From: Nansenia antarctica
Taxonomy: Eukaryota; Chordata; Actinopteri; Argentiniformes; Microstomatidae
NCBI GenBank assembly: GCA_963989245.1
Contig: OZ022344.1
Location: forward strand, 64,484,453 to 64,548,452
Length of the DNA: 64,000 bases
Reading direction: 5' to 3'
Positions 1 to 11,300 of this stretch are shown here, in pieces. A program made the position numbers and the translations under genes. A model generated the notes under the pieces. That model was not told the origin of the DNA. It saw nothing but the letters and a program-made list of their open reading frames with translations, and did not search any database. The number at the start of each line of letters is the position of its first letter. Within the stretch, counting starts at the first letter, position 1.

Positions 1-267
1 ATTTTTTGCTTGCCTTGTTGTTAGTACAAGTAACTCTTTTCCAGAAAGGGGGAAATGTTGTGTCCTGCCCTTTAAGACGGAATCACGTGTTAGACTAAGG
101 AGGAAGTTGAAGTGTATGCTGAGTAGTTGGCTGCCATACTCATTCATGCTGAGAAGTTATGTTGAGTAGTTTGCTGCTATACTCATGCTGTAAAGAATAA
201 ACCTGCGTTTGATGGACCACGTTCTCTATCTACTATTATTACTTACAAGTCCAGTCCGGACATCACA
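1..267 (+). mobile_element. 3' end of an LTR retrotransposon (polypurine tract plus LTR)
   Basis: A polypurine tract (agaaagggggaaa, 43-55) directly precedes an LTR-like block at 56-267 that begins TGTTGTGTCC and ends GGACATCACA, so its ends form an imperfect inverted repeat with TG...CA termini. An AATAAA lies inside it. The 3' boundary (267) falls abruptly against NLR-type exon sequence that is uninterrupted in other copies of the window, which fixes the insertion edge. Only the 3' end is in the window, so the target duplication cannot be seen and the superfamily is unknown. Confidence 0.6.
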
Positions 268-567
268 CCTTTCTCTCTGAGAGGTCTATGTACCAGACTG
301 CAGGAGCTGCTGACTGGTAAACTGGCTGTGATGCTGTAAGGACACTCCTGCCTGTTTGACTCTCATAGTCCTTCACATGGGAGTACAGGTCCAGCAGGAA
401 ACCACATTGACACTTACTTATCATCATCATCATCATCACGGAGGGGGAAAGTGCTGTAACTGCAGACTGATGATAACAGCTTCAGTGTCTTCTCTCCTGT
501 CTGCTCCTCCCACTCTGCTGCGTGACAGAAGAGCTTCCCCAGGAACTTCTCATCAAACTTATCACAA
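268..567 (-). pseudogene. NLR-associated repeat exon, interrupted copy
   Basis: Minus-strand copy of the repeat exon seen several times here. It starts after a splice acceptor (catgctcaacag) at 567, carries the recognisable FDEKFLGKLFCHAAEWEEQ and SSVCSYSTFPLRDDDDDD blocks, then meets an in-frame stop just after the Asp run (near 412). The retrotransposon LTR cuts the exon at 268. Family knowledge: such ~140-residue blocks (ending LPYISQLR) recur in predicted teleost NLR proteins next to LRR exons; I recall this without a database check. This copy cannot be a functional exon. Confidence 0.6.
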
Positions 568-596
568 CTGTTGAGCATGAAGAAGAGAGAATGATT

Positions 597-1748
597 GTCC
601 ACACCAATACGTTTTTTTGATAAACGTATTTTGTATATAAAAATATCACCTTCCAGACGAGCACGTTTATAAAATATCTGCATCCAGATGCATACGTATG
701 AACGCAATATAAACGCTGTCATTGAGCATTCCACACCAGTAGTCGGCGATATAATTTTAACCCCATAGCTCCGCTGGCCAATCAGACGCCAGGAAAAGCT
801 AAAGCGGTTCTTCCGCGTTACATCCGCGAAATACAAAATTCCAATCTTAAACAACATGCCGCCTCGGGGAGCAAAGGAGTCGTTCATTTGGACAGACAGT
901 GAAGTAGAAGTATTGTTGAGTTTAACTATTAAGTACAAAGTACAAAAAACATATGCAACCATTGACTGGGAGTTTTGCCATTTTCGCAGTGTTTGAAACT
1001 TTTTGTTGGACAGCTCCTATGTTTGTAAATCCGTCAAGATGACATTTTATTTATTTTCTTACAATATTTTGTATGCACTGCAACATTACCCAGTGAAAAA
1101 ACAAAATAAACATTCTTTATTGTACCTTTGAATTGTATGTCGTAATTATTATGTCGCAAATAATAAACTAAAATGTCTTCACTTACAGAAATAAGAGTGT
1201 GTAATAATCTACTGTGGCTCTCTACATTGTCTTTCTCTTATGCACCTCTCCTAGTAAGGAATGGCAAAAGCCCCAAAAAAGAATAGCAATGCACAATTTA
1301 CATAAACAGGACTTCTGTATAATATCTTCACTTACAGAAAAGACTAATCTAATGTTCTCTTAAGTGCTTAAGTGCTGTCGGTGGTAGTAGAGGAGCAACA
1401 GTACATTTTGCTGTAAAAGCCCAATCAAGCTCAATAGCTTCTGCAGCACGAACGCAACAACCCTTGTTGTTGTTGTTGGCTGGGTTGGCGCATGCGGGTT
1501 ACAGAAAACAGCTGCACTGCGCATCATCTACGCGCATGATGACGTGACGAATACAAAAAACTCGTCTATCTCGTCCAGACGTCAAAAAATATACAGCGTT
1601 TTTTTAAGGATCTTCACTCTGGCAGGCGTTTTTAAACATCTTCGTTTTCAGAGGGCAAAAACTCGTTTGCGTCTGGACGAACCCCCCAAAACGAATAGAA
1701 AAATCCACGTTTGTAAAAAAAAACGTATAGGTGTGGACAGGGCCTGAG
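597..1748. mobile_element. Harbinger-type DNA transposon derivative (copy 1)
   Basis: The block splits NLR intron sequence that is continuous elsewhere (compare 4522-4545). Its ends are inverted: the left begins TCCACACCAATACG and the right ends CGTATAGGTGTGGACAGGGCC. The left end looks 7-8 bp short compared with the second copy at 51380-52031. Subterminal sequence is shared with that copy (for example the block around 1600-1700). TIRs beginning GGCC and a 3-bp TTA target duplication in copy 2 point to PIF/Harbinger. It holds a Myb/SANT-like ORF fragment at 856-996, as expected of Harbinger elements. No DDE transposase was found. Confidence 0.6.
856..996 (+). pseudogene. N-terminal fragment of a Harbinger Myb/SANT-like protein
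   Basis: A 46-residue reading frame from ATG 856 to TGA 994-996. It starts MPPRGAKESFIWTDSEVE and continues with an LLSLTIKYKVQKTY...IDWEFC pattern. Harbinger elements carry, beside the DDE transposase, a DNA-binding protein with a Myb/SANT (trihelix-like) domain whose N-terminus has this W-T-D-x-E-V-E-x-L-L layout. The fragment stops after the first helical segment, so the protein is truncated and non-functional. It supports the Harbinger assignment of the enclosing element. The match is from memory of the family. Confidence 0.5.
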
Positions 1749-1846
1749 ACTCAACAGTTAAACAGCAATGAAACCTAAACAGTGGCATGACAAAAGTGAA
1801 CAAAACCAAAGGAAAGGTCATTTGACCACCTGATGAGCAGCTATAA
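1749..1846 (-). other. NLR-repeat intron remnant between two insertions
   Basis: These 98 bases are nearly identical to 4529-4628 and, reversed, to intron sequence upstream of the exons at 36731 and 39587. They are the intron side of the acceptor of the exon at 567, separated from it by the Harbinger element. The left edge of the Gypsy LTR (1847) sits inside it at gcagctataa. Confidence 0.7.
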
Positions 1847-2660
1847 TGTTGTGAATCCCTCTTCGGCTCCGCCCCCTCCTGCCTCGTTGGCGCTCGTTGA
1901 GCCTCATCAGGCTCAAGTGGAGACAGCTGGACCTTCCACAGCAGGTGGCTATCAACTCAGGAAGAGGCAGCCCTATAAAGAGCCCCAGAAACCTTCCTCC
2001 GACGCTTGATTATTTTGACCCATGTGGTTAGTTGTTTGGCTCTCCCTGTTGGCTATTCTAGTTCTAGTAAGTTTCACTTCCGAGTTTTGTTTGTTTGTTA
2101 TTTTGTTAACTCTAGTTGTTTTCTTTGTTTACCCTCGCTCCCCAAAGGAACCTGCCTTCCCTGCCTAGACCCCTGCCTGCCTATCGACTACGTCTCCTGC
2201 CTATGCCCCAGCCTGCCTGCCGACTACTCCTCCTGCCTAACCCCCAGCCTGCCTGCCGACTAATCCCCCCTGCCTAAACCCCCCCCCCCCCCCCCCGTCT
2301 GCCTGCCGACATCCTCTCCTGCCTAACCCCCCTTGCCTGCCTGCTGACTATTCCCCCTCTCTGCTCTGGACTGGTTAGTACACGTACATATTTCAACACT
2401 TCACTCATCTACATATCTACACCACACTAGCTCTTGGACGCTAGACACTCACACTCAGACACAGAGTACAGTCCCACTCACATCTCATTTACATTTCCTA
2501 GTTCTCTGGCATCCACACATTCCCCCCACTCAGGTCCCGTTAGAGTAGGTTTATTATTTTGTCCATTTGTTAATAAATCCTTTTATTGTTATTTGCCTCT
2601 TGTGTCCGTCTGTTCTGGGGTTCTGCCACACTTGACTCTTTTCCTAGTTACAACATAACA
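1847..2660 (+). mobile_element. Gypsy-1 LTR, arm 1 copy
   Basis: 814 bp beginning TGTTGTGAATCCC and ending CAACATAACA, so TGTT...AACA termini. It contains a C-rich, CCTGCC-repeated stretch (about 2110-2350), a poly-C run, and AATAAA near 2570. It is followed at once by the gag region. The copy in arm 2 (41427-42236) is preceded by a polypurine tract and pol sequence, which confirms the 5' edge of the LTR. Confidence 0.85.
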
Positions 2661-2676
2661 GAATAATCAAGCCATA

Positions 2677-3570
2677 ATGAGTCAAGGCAGAACCTCGGGG
2701 CAGACGCCCTTAAGCCCAACCCAGTTTCCCATTCTGTTGACGAGCTTGTTTCCGCCCACGCGGCCGAGCTCGCGTCCCTCCAGGCGGAGTTGAGTAAAGC
2801 TTTCCCCTCCGTTCAGGGTAACATCGCTGAGCTCCAGGAGTCGTCCACCTCCGCCTCAGCTGTTCTCGCCTCCCTTGCTGTCCAGATGGGCACTCTTGCC
2901 TCTGCGGTGGCTTCCATCCAGCTGAGGCTGAACACGCTCCCTGGAGGAGCTGCAGTCCCTGCTCCCCCTGCTGATTCACCGGGGGTTCCAGCCTCCCCAG
3001 GGCGAGCTCACGCCCAACCCGAGCCCAACCTGGTTACCCCTCGACCCTTTGGAGGGAACTTTGATCTGGGCAGAGGGTTCCTGACCCAGTGTGAACTTTT
3101 TTTTACTTTCCAACCATCCAAGTATGGGTCAGAAGAGGCTAAAGTAGCCTTTGTTATGTCCCTCCTGGTGGACAAGGCTCTAGACTGGGCCATAGCCGTG
3201 GTGGGCAGAGACCCACATCTTGCCCAGGACTACGAGGCGTTCCGCCGGGAGTTTTTCCTTTTTATTTGACCACCCCTCTGACAGCGCGGACGCCGCCTCC
3301 AGGATGCTGGAACTCCGGCAAGGCTCCAGGACCGTCGCGGACTACACCCTAGAGTTCCGGATCCTCGCCGCCGACAGCGGGTGGGGAGACATAGCGCTCC
3401 TTTGCGCCTACCGGCGGGGTCTGAGTGAGGCGGTGAAGGACCTTATCGTCCGGGACTGCCCAGGCTCCCTTCAAGAACTGGTCACCTTGTCCCTACAAAT
3501 GGATGAGCGGTGTGAACCACAGAACAACAACCACACCACTGTGACTGTGAACCACAGAACAACAACCACA
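2677..3570 (+). pseudogene. gag: Gypsy-1 gag remnant, arm 1
   Basis: Capsid-type gag of a Ty3/Gypsy chromovirus-like element: a coiled N-terminal part (ELASLQAELSKAFPSV, then VLASLAVQMGTLASAVAS), a proline-rich spacer, then the capsid region with PFGGNFDLGRGFLTQCE and the later LELRQGSRTVADYTLEFR block. Frames change at about 2700 and at about 3260, so it is broken in at least two places. The same breaks occur in arm 2, so they predate the duplication. The coding part ends in a 35-bp tandem duplication (3521-3595) and a minisatellite; no pol follows. Confidence 0.75.
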
Positions 3571-3622
3571 CCACTGTGACTGTGAACCACAGTACAACAA
3601 TGTATAGTACAGGATAGAGTTT

Positions 3623-3970
3623 ATGATTATAAACATGCAGTCAGATGTTATTAACATGCAGTTAGATGTTATAAACATGCAGCTAGATGTTATAAACATG
3701 CAGTCAGATGTTATAAACATGCAGCTAGATGTTATAAACATGCAGTTAGATGCTATTAACATGCAGTTAGATGCTATTAACATGCAGTTAGATGTTATAA
3801 ACATGCAGTTAGATGCTATTAACATGCAGTTAGATGTTATAAACATGCAGCCAGATGTTATAAACATGCAGTCAGATGTTATAAACATGCAGCTAGATGT
3901 TATAAACATGCAGTTAGATGCTATTAACATGCAGTTAAATGTTATAAACATGCAGTTAGATGTTATAAAC
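3623..3970 (+). repeat. 21-bp minisatellite, 16 units (arm 1)
   Basis: Tandem units of the type ATGCAGTTAGATGTTATAAAC, 21 bp each, differing at few sites. Because the unit is a multiple of three with no stop, the array is open in one frame on each strand (INMQLDV heptads on plus; NCMFITS-like on minus). Nothing indicates it is translated. Arm 2 has 18 units. Confidence 0.9.
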
Positions 3971-4096
3971 ATACTGGTTTCTTCCCTGGTTGGAGTTTCA
4001 GCACTTCTAGGAGCAAGGAGGCCTTTCTCTCAGAGGTCTATGGACCAGACTGCAGGAGCTGATTGGAAAACTGGATGTAAGGCTAAACTGTGGTAA
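3971..4096 (-). pseudogene. NLR-repeat exon scrap (arm 1)
   Basis: Reverse complement contains the part of the repeat exon from the tail of the LLEVLKLQPGKK block back to the AAPAVWSID region, with an internal deletion around 4055-4085, then unrelated sequence. It directly abuts the minisatellite. Not a usable exon. Confidence 0.6.
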
Positions 4097-4263
4097 ACCG
4101 CTAGCTAGACTGCTAGCTATTAGAGACTAGAGAGATCACATGACACAGAGGTGGGTGCAGAGTTCCTTGTTCATCCTCCAATCAAAACGCTCCCTCAGAT
4201 CTGGTGTCGGCTAGGACACAGGCCTTTACCAGGCTGTTTCATGTTGGGTTTTGTTTACTTAAG

Positions 4264-4500
4264 TGTAATGCTGGAAGGACACTCCTGCCTGTTTGAGTCT
4301 CATAGTCCTTCACATGGGAGTACAGGTCCAGCAGGAAACCACATTGACACTTCTCATCATCATCATCATCACGGAGGGGGAAAGTGCTGTAACTGCAGAC
4401 TGATGATAACAGCTTCAGTGTCTTCTCTCCTGTCTGCTCCTTCCACTCTGCTGCGTGACAGAAGAGCTTCCCCAGGAACTTCTCATCAAACTTATCACAA
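4264..4500 (-). pseudogene. NLR-repeat exon, 3'-truncated (arm 1)
   Basis: Starts after an acceptor (tgctcaacag) at 4500 and encodes CDKFDEKFLGKLFCHAAEWK... through SSVCSYSTFPLRDDDDDEK and DFLLDLYSHVKDYETQTGRS to VLPAL, then runs into unrelated sequence (LSKQNPT, stop) near 4264. Full copies continue for about 60 more residues to LPYISQLR and a donor; here that part is gone. The matching copy in arm 2 is 39587-39825 with the same truncation. 4501-4852 is the intron to the next exon. Confidence 0.65.
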
Positions 4501-4852
4501 CTGTTGAGCATGAAGAAGAGAGAATGATTGAGACTCAACAGTTAAACAGCAATGAAACCTAAACAGTGGCATGACAAAAGTGAACAAAACCAAAGGAAAG
4601 GTCATTTGACCACCTGATGAGCAGCTATAACACATCAAAGTACAGCCATTGTATTCAATCAAGAATTATGGTGGTCAAGTATAATTCCACAAGTGATCTA
4701 TAATTAGTGAAACGATGCCAAACAAATGAATTAATTCCTGAGACTGGTCTATCCAATTCAAATGCAAAGGCTAAATAGTGGCAACGTTGTTAGACACCTT
4801 TAATGCCGCACTTCACATACTAAGTAGAAACTACTTAAATAAACCCACTCAC

Positions 4853-5141
4853 CTGAGCTGTGAGATGTAGGGCAGACACTGAAGGAAACTCCTCACTTCA
4901 CTCTCTTCATCTGACCAGCCCTTCAGCTCTACTGGTTTCTTCCCTGGTTGGAGTTTCAGCACTTCTAGGAGCAAGGAGGCCTTTCTCTCTGAGAGGTCTA
5001 TGGACCAGACTGCAGGAGCTGCTGACTGGTAAACTGGCTGTAATGCTGGAAGGACACTCCTGCCTGTTTGAGTCTCATAGTCTTTCACATGGGAGTACAG
5101 GTCCAGCAGGAAATCACTTTGACACATATAATATTCATCAT
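4853..5141 (-). pseudogene. NLR-repeat exon, 5'-truncated (arm 1)
   Basis: Encodes DEYYMCQSDFLLDLYSHVKD... to GWSDEESEVRSFLQCLPYIS and QLR, ending at a good splice donor (gtgagtgggt, reading from 4852 down). The front half of the module is missing: homology stops at the GAT (Asp) repeat near 5141, which is also the inner edge of the inverted repeat. The complete partner is 38803-39234. Confidence 0.65.
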
Positions 5142-6040
5142 CTCTCATCTCACTGACTGCTTATCAGAATACACAGATTCCATTGGATGAGTAGCATCAC
5201 GTGAGATGATTTTGGGCCGCTAAACCAGTACCGTAAAGGCTAGAAAAGCTGCACAGATTAAGATAGAAACGCTCCGTCAAAATGTAATAATTCTCAATAA
5301 TTCATGGGTTATAGGTCTGGGTCCAGATAGGAAGGTGTTTGGGTCCGGGCCCGGACCGGAGTCCGCCAGTTGGTGATGGCTGTTATATACAGTATGATTA
5401 TTTTCGGTCTTAAATTCCATTCCAAGTGGCAAGTTCCTAAGGAACATGGGGATATGTCGTTTTTGATTGTAGCCCCCCGGGATTCGTTGACCTGTTTGCT
5501 AAAGTTGTCATGAGAGTACCCTCTTCCTCCCGACACTCCGCCATCTTTAGAAGTAGCCATTCTATTGGAATGCTGAATGTTTTCTATTCAAATCCTTGAT
5601 CATCCTAACGATCTTACATCTCTACATAAGAGTGATATTCTCATCCCCCTCCCTTGTAACTTGTTTGTCATTTTCGATGCCGGTATGTTCTGACATTCAA
5701 GTTCAGCGTGCACTGCATTATAGCCTGTTATAGTTTAGTTTCACCTTTAGAAAGTAAATGAGAGAAAGAGCAGTATTACAATGACAAATCATTCAGAATG
5801 TTATTGGCTTTAATATTTCACAATCGTGCCAACATAAGCAAAATGGAAATGTATCTGACACATTGTTGTCATGGCAAGAGAATACTGAGATTTGTGGCAA
5901 GAGAAACCGGTATAGTAGATGAGAGCCTCAGCCTGTCCTTTGTTTGTTGATCGGAAACGATCAAGAGAAGGATTACCCTCCTCCACAAAACAAGGAATGC
6001 AAAACCAAAATAATCTGAAAGAATTGGAAGACATACAGAC
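5142..6040. other. Unassigned sequence with one unrecognised minus-strand ORF
   Basis: No family recognised. A minus-strand frame from ATG 5560 to 5309 reads MATSKDGGVSGGRGYSHD... with 83 residues; its first 25 codons look gene-like, the rest (GC-rich, WRTPVRARTQ) does not. It could be a first coding exon lying upstream of the minus-strand NLR exons, with a donor near caaacag|gtcaac (about 5492), but I could not link it in phase. The remainder is AT-rich with no obvious signal. Confidence 0.25.
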
Positions 6041-6222
6041 ATACAGTTAGGTCCGGAAGTATTTGGACAGTAACACAATTTCCATAATTTTGGCTCTGTA
6101 TGCCACCACAATGGATTTGAAATGAAACAATCGAGATGTAATTGAAGTGCAGACTTTAATCCAAGGGGATGAACAAACATATTGCATGAAACGTTTAGGA
6201 ATTGCAACCATTTTTATACACA
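6041..6222. mobile_element. Tc1/mariner-type terminal fragment
   Basis: Starts TACAGTTAGGTCCGGAAGTA and contains tttggctctgtatgccacca, a sequence I recognise as the end of an abundant fish Tc1-like non-autonomous repeat with a TA target site. It ends at about 6222 (tttttatacacag). No transposase is present here. Recognition is from memory of fish repeats. Confidence 0.5.
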
Positions 6223-6966
6223 GTCAGTGGAGCCCCTAGACTTTTGGGGGCCCTAAGCAAACAACATTATGGAGGCCCCTGGTAAGGGTCTTAGGCGGGT
6301 GACGATGTGGACATTTTTAAATGTATTTATTTCCCTGACACTAAAATATAATACGGTTTTACGAAGTTCGCGCATATGCGCGCGCTCGTGTGTGTGTAAG
6401 TAAAAAAAACAGTCTGAAAGACTAGCGTCTCTTTTACAAAGGAGCCCTGGCCAAGACAGCCACAATACAACAATTACATTTGACATAATAAAAGCACATA
6501 AAAACATGCAAAGCACATAAAAACAGTAAAAACAGTACATGACCACAGGTACAGTAGCACACCTAGTACACATTGCGACATACTGGACCACAAGTAGCAT
6601 ACAAATTACATGCAACATGGAGCATGTAAATGATGCATGTAAATGCATGTAAATGATGGATCTTATCATGAATCATTTTTATAGGCTACATGATGTATTA
6701 ACTATTTATATTTTGTACCCAGATGTCAAATAAATACGTAACAAATGAATAGTTAATAAAAAACTGCCCCGCTGAACCAATGAGAAGGACGGGGGGGCGG
6801 TGCTTCCCATCAGTCCGGCCTATCAGTGTCCTAGATTTGCCGCTCGCTCCGGGCGGCACATAGAATCCGTTCTATGGATAAAGGTCTCCAGACGTTTGGA
6901 GCGAGAGCAAAGCGGAAGTGGAAACGGCTGGCACCGCGAGACTAGCCAGCTATCAATAAACTACAA
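6223..6966. other. Unassigned sequence
   Basis: No gene or family recognised. The start (ggggccctaagcaaacaac, about 6248) resembles an edge of a dispersed repeat. Frames present here lack splice context and homology. Confidence 0.3.
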
Positions 6967-7405
6967 TTCATCAGAGCAATTGCGCGTCATCTCCCTGTCA
7001 TCAGAATGATCACGCCCCTTTTTGGGTGATAGAAGGGGAGAAGTTTGACTGGCGGTCAATGGGAATTTCTGGTCTTCGCTACTTTAATCCGATAAAATAA
7101 GAAAACCGTAGTGCTTTTTAGATATTAGGAGCCCAAATCCGATGGCCAGTTAGGCAAACTATATTATAGTGTCGTTGCCGATCAATGATCGACGTCGCTA
7201 TATAGAGAAAATAATGAAATAGGGGTTGATTCATCAGAGCAGTCATACGTCATCTCCCTGTCATCAGGGATTTGTAGTTCTTCATTTGATTTGCCGTGTA
7301 AATCCCCAGACTGCCCAAATCCGATTGCCAGTCAGGCAAACAATTATATAGTGTCGTTGCCGATCAATGATCGACGTCGTTATATGGAGAACATTTATGA
7401 AATAG
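6967..7405. repeat. Diverged tandem duplication, about 260-bp unit
   Basis: Two copies share attcatcagagca at 6967 and 7230, cgtcatctccctgtcatca, a cccaaatccgat-GCCAGT block, and tgtcgttgccgatcaatgat followed by cgacgtcg at about 7172 and 7350. The second copy lacks part of the middle. Function unknown; the second copy carries a 60-codon frame (IVSLPINDRRRYMENI) that I do not recognise securely. 7406-7860 shows nothing further. Confidence 0.6.
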
Positions 7406-7939
7406 GCAATGAATGTGTGTCCTTTCAGTCTGCCTCCATGAACCACCCGACCCAAAGGCCTGAGGTGTTGTAGGAGGTATGAATATGATTTAGGGGGTAT
7501 TTAGTATAACAGGCTAATGGGTTTATTGTGAGTTTACTTTGATTGTTTGTTTATTGCCTAGATCACCGTATTGAGAAGTCATATGGTTATGGGGGGTGAT
7601 ATTGCAAGGTAATTTAAGCACCTGCGCACCTTGCATGGTGGTAGTGGAGAGAGAGGGGAGCGATGTATTTTTGTTGACCGCATTATACGCATATTCTATA
7701 GGCATTGTTTGTTATTTTTCTGGTTTTGATCGCCTATGGATTATTTTTGTACGTCGCCAAGTTTGACTGTTCTATTCAATAAATGTCCAATGTGACAATT
7801 GCCCTCCTCCACCGGCCCTAGTTTTGGATCTAGCTTGCTGTTCATTATTTTCATGATAAAACGTCATAACATCTTCATATACACCATACAGTAGACACTG
7901 AACAGTAGACATAAGACATGTTCATAAATGTTTATCTTA

Positions 7940-8073
7940 TATGTGTATATGTTTGTGAATATGTGAATATGTTTTCTGTTTTTTTGCACCTTCGGAAGAG
8001 CCACTACAATTTCATTGTATAGGCAACTGTACAACGACAATAAAGTCTATTCTATTCTATTCTATACAGGATA
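7940..8073 (+). repeat. LINE 3' tail with (ATTCT)n
   Basis: The run gcaccttcggaagagccact ... caattgtacaacgacaataaagt, followed by tctattctattctattct, is the typical 3' end of a CR1/L2/Rex-type LINE in fish, with AATAAA and a short tandem pentamer instead of poly(A). No reverse transcriptase remains upstream. Confidence 0.55.
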
Positions 8074-8348
8074 AATACTGATTAACAGTAGGCTACTTTG
8101 GCAAATGCCCATTGAACAGGTTTATTTATTATCCTATCTTAAGAAAACTAATGTAACACTCCCATCTGGAAAAAAAAATCTTTCTTTAGACTAGAACTTT
8201 ATCTAACCAAAGTTGGAAAATTATCTTTGGCCACTGGCACAATAATAAGTTACACGTAAGTAAACATGTACATATCTAACATACATTAATGATCACACAG
8301 TATCAATTGGAGAAAATCTTCCTGCGCTTGGCTGAACGTGTGACTAGC

Positions 8349-8357
8349 TATAAAAAG
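8349..8357 (+). promoter_or_regulatory. TATA box of the GTPase gene
   Basis: TATAAAAAG lies 40 bp upstream of ATG 8389, leaving room for a start site near 8378 and a very short leader. The short first coding exon with a strong donor directly downstream makes this a credible core promoter. Not tested beyond position and motif. Confidence 0.45.
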
Positions 8358-8388
8358 ACAGAGACAGACAGCTCTCAACTTTGAGAAG

Positions 8389-11300
8389 ATGTCTAAAAAG
8401 TCAAAACCACCTGATGGACAGAAACAGGTAGCTTTCTGGATGTATGTCATGTCAAACCTACAGCCACATCTGGTGCGCTGTGCAAGCTAGCTAACTAAAG
8501 TCTATCATAGCTGTTTAGATTTGTAACAGTTAGCTGGCTGGCCTAGCCCATGAGAAGCTAGCTAGTGTTGTGCTGGATTGATGTCACAGTCACCTTAAAG
8601 TATACGTATTTAGTGATCCATAATTTGCTAATCTTGAAACAGTTGAGGTTAAATGTTGTTTTCCCTTTAGGACTCAGTCAGTGTCAGGGATCCTCAAGCA
8701 AGCAGTGCCATGGACATAGGGAGTAAGCCATACCAGCCTGATCCAAAATTCATAGCAGTAGGGAGTCAGGTGAGGTTGTCTAAAAATGATAGTGTGATTG
8801 AACATGCTTTTAAACATACAGCATTTTTGCAGTGGTCACTGGTCACACACTATTAATTTTCATTAGACAAATATAATTCCCTGCACACGCAGTTTTCTTC
8901 ACTTGCTCTGGTCCCTACCAATGTTGTGACCAAACCTACTCTCTTGATCAGACCAAAATACCAGTCCCATTCTCTCAGGGGCAGACAGCAGGTTCCCTGT
9001 CACTTCCTGTCATATGCAGAAATCACTCTCTATTGGACCATTGACCATTATTGACCAAATGACTCAAGCTCTATATTGATTATTGGCACACAAGAACATG
9101 CGTATGTTTGCATTCTCTTGTGAACCCACTGTCTACACCTGACTCATGATTACATTTACAACATGATTAGAATGCTTACACAGCAATCAGGTAACGCTAA
9201 TCAGATAAAGGACACAATGAAGCACACTAGTACTCCTGTTAGTCCCCTAATAAGCTACAGGGGACATTATGCTGTGATCATTTGCTCATAGGAACACTAA
9301 GACAATTCATGTACATCTGAGTTTCAGAGGAGTACTTGAATGCCAAAAGTATGAGGACACAATGATGCTCTGGGGCTGTTTTCTTGGGTGGGCTAGGCCC
9401 CTTAGTTCCAGTGAAGGGAAATCTTAATACTACAGCATACAATGAGATTCTGCCTATCACCTCTGTCTTATCTCTGAAGTCAGATGACTTGGTCGGCGGA
9501 GGGACTGTAGTGTCAGGTTGGGTGGGATCTTCTCCTGCTGAGATGGGCAGTTTCTGGACACTATATCTCACCATCACCGATCATCACCTCTCTCATTCTC
9601 TCTTTGACTGACTGCAGCACTGACTGACTGATCACATACCTGGAGCGCCAGTAGGTAAGTCGAAGATATTATATAATCAGACGATCATTTAACTCTGCTC
9701 TATACTCCATTGAAGGGTTTGCCCTATATCAGTTCAAATGTTGAGAATCAAACTGGATACTCACTGAAATGTCTGTGTAGTTACTCTTTAGAATAATATA
9801 ATTTCTGCATTTTGTCATTGAGGATTTGACTTGTTGGTAAACAGTTTTAATATAATTTATTGTTTATGGAACACTCATGTGTATTATCCCTGTGTAGGAA
9901 ATGGTGAAGCATGTTTTATTCTTTTGGTTCTACACTCCAAATGTTTGGATGTGAAATCAAACAATTACTATCTGGTTAAAGCAGAGATCTCAAATTTGAT
10001 TGATGGTATTTGTGTACATATTGCTTTCACTATTTAAATGTTACAACCGTTTTTATGCATAGTCCCCTTATTTCAGGGTACCCAGAAGTAATTGGATAAT
10101 TGCTTTGACAAGGGTTCCGCCACATAATTTGTCCAGGCATAAGAGAGCTGTCAATGTCTAGCATTAATTCTAGGCATTGTGTTTGCCTTTGGAGTCTGAC
10201 TGGTAGCCTACTGGAGAAAAAGACCCCAAGTAGGGCATACGAAGCACGCAGTACCTGTCTCTTCGGTTAAATACAAATAAATAAATATGCTCTTTTAATT
10301 TTATCCGGTTTACCATTCCATATGAATGAAAATATTCTTTGTTCATATTTTGTAAAAAATAAAATAAAATAAAAAAGTTCTTCTGATGGAGGGGGTGAAG
10401 AGGACATTATTAAAGCTTAATTAAGGCTACTTTGACATAGAGAGTAATAGATTTTCCAGTCCATGGAGATAGTATTTTATCTGTTTTGTTGTAATTGTTT
10501 CAAGCCTCTTTTCAGGTGTACCGTTTCTGAGAGTTCACCATTGTTAATTATTTAACATTTTGGGTTATTATAAAGTGTTTTTATCCAATTAATTAAGGAT
10601 GGGCTAAAATTAAAATAATGCAGACATTTGTACATAACATCTAAATATATTTTATCAAAGGCTTTTTCGAGATCTGTAATAAAAAAAACTATGCCAGGTC
10701 CTTCTGCTCTGTCATAAAACTAAATTATTTCAAAAAATGTTTCTAATATTATCATTTATACTTCTCCCTTTCATGAATCCTGATTGGTCTGGATAGATGA
10801 CCCTAGGTAATAGATTTTTTATCCGATTAGCAAGACATATGGTTAAGATCAGTAGTGAAATCAGCCCTTCTTGTTGTGTTCCTGATAATTTCCCTGCCAT
10901 ATGCACTATTAAAATATTCTAATATAGGCTATGTGCTTTAATGGAATGATAAAAGGTTTGAAATTCAAAAACATTCAACTGGTATTCCCTCCAAGACTGG
11001 GATTTTTAATGCTTGAAAAAAGTTAACGGACACTGAAAATGTATTCTCTGTGATTGGACCTTCACATAGGTCTTCACATAGGAATGTTAACTGTGCTCTA
11101 TTTTCTGGGGGAAATGTATCCTACCCCGTCAAGTCACATGATTGACAATTGGTAAATGACCTAGACATTCTAAAATGTTACCGTGGTTTATATTTGTGAC
11201 TGTATCTGTTCTAATTTCACAGCACCCAGCCTCTAGTCAACAGCATCTCCTGTGGGTCACAACCAGAGATCAGCATGGCAAACATGTGAGTGGCAGTCAG

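Larger units (their letters stand above)
1847..5141. repeat. Inverted repeat arm 1 (pairs with 38940-42236)
   Basis: Read in reverse complement, this block matches 38940-42236 in the same order: LTR, gag, 35-bp duplication, 21-bp minisatellite, NLR exon scraps, intron, NLR exon. Encoded peptides in the two arms are identical or differ by one or a few residues over hundreds of positions. Differences seen by eye: 16 versus 18 minisatellite units, about 50 bp of exon scrap present here (near 4000) but missing in arm 2, and a few substitutions. Outer edge: first base of the LTR. Inner edge: a GAT repeat inside an NLR exon. Confidence 0.9.

Noticed and set aside
356..574. His-rich frames (HHHHHHGGG) in several places
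   Set aside because: They are antisense readings of the GAT (Asp) repeat in the NLR exon.
3493..4096. Long open frames on both strands over the 21-bp minisatellite
   Set aside because: The unit is a multiple of three with no stop, so openness is automatic; no start context, homology or splice support.
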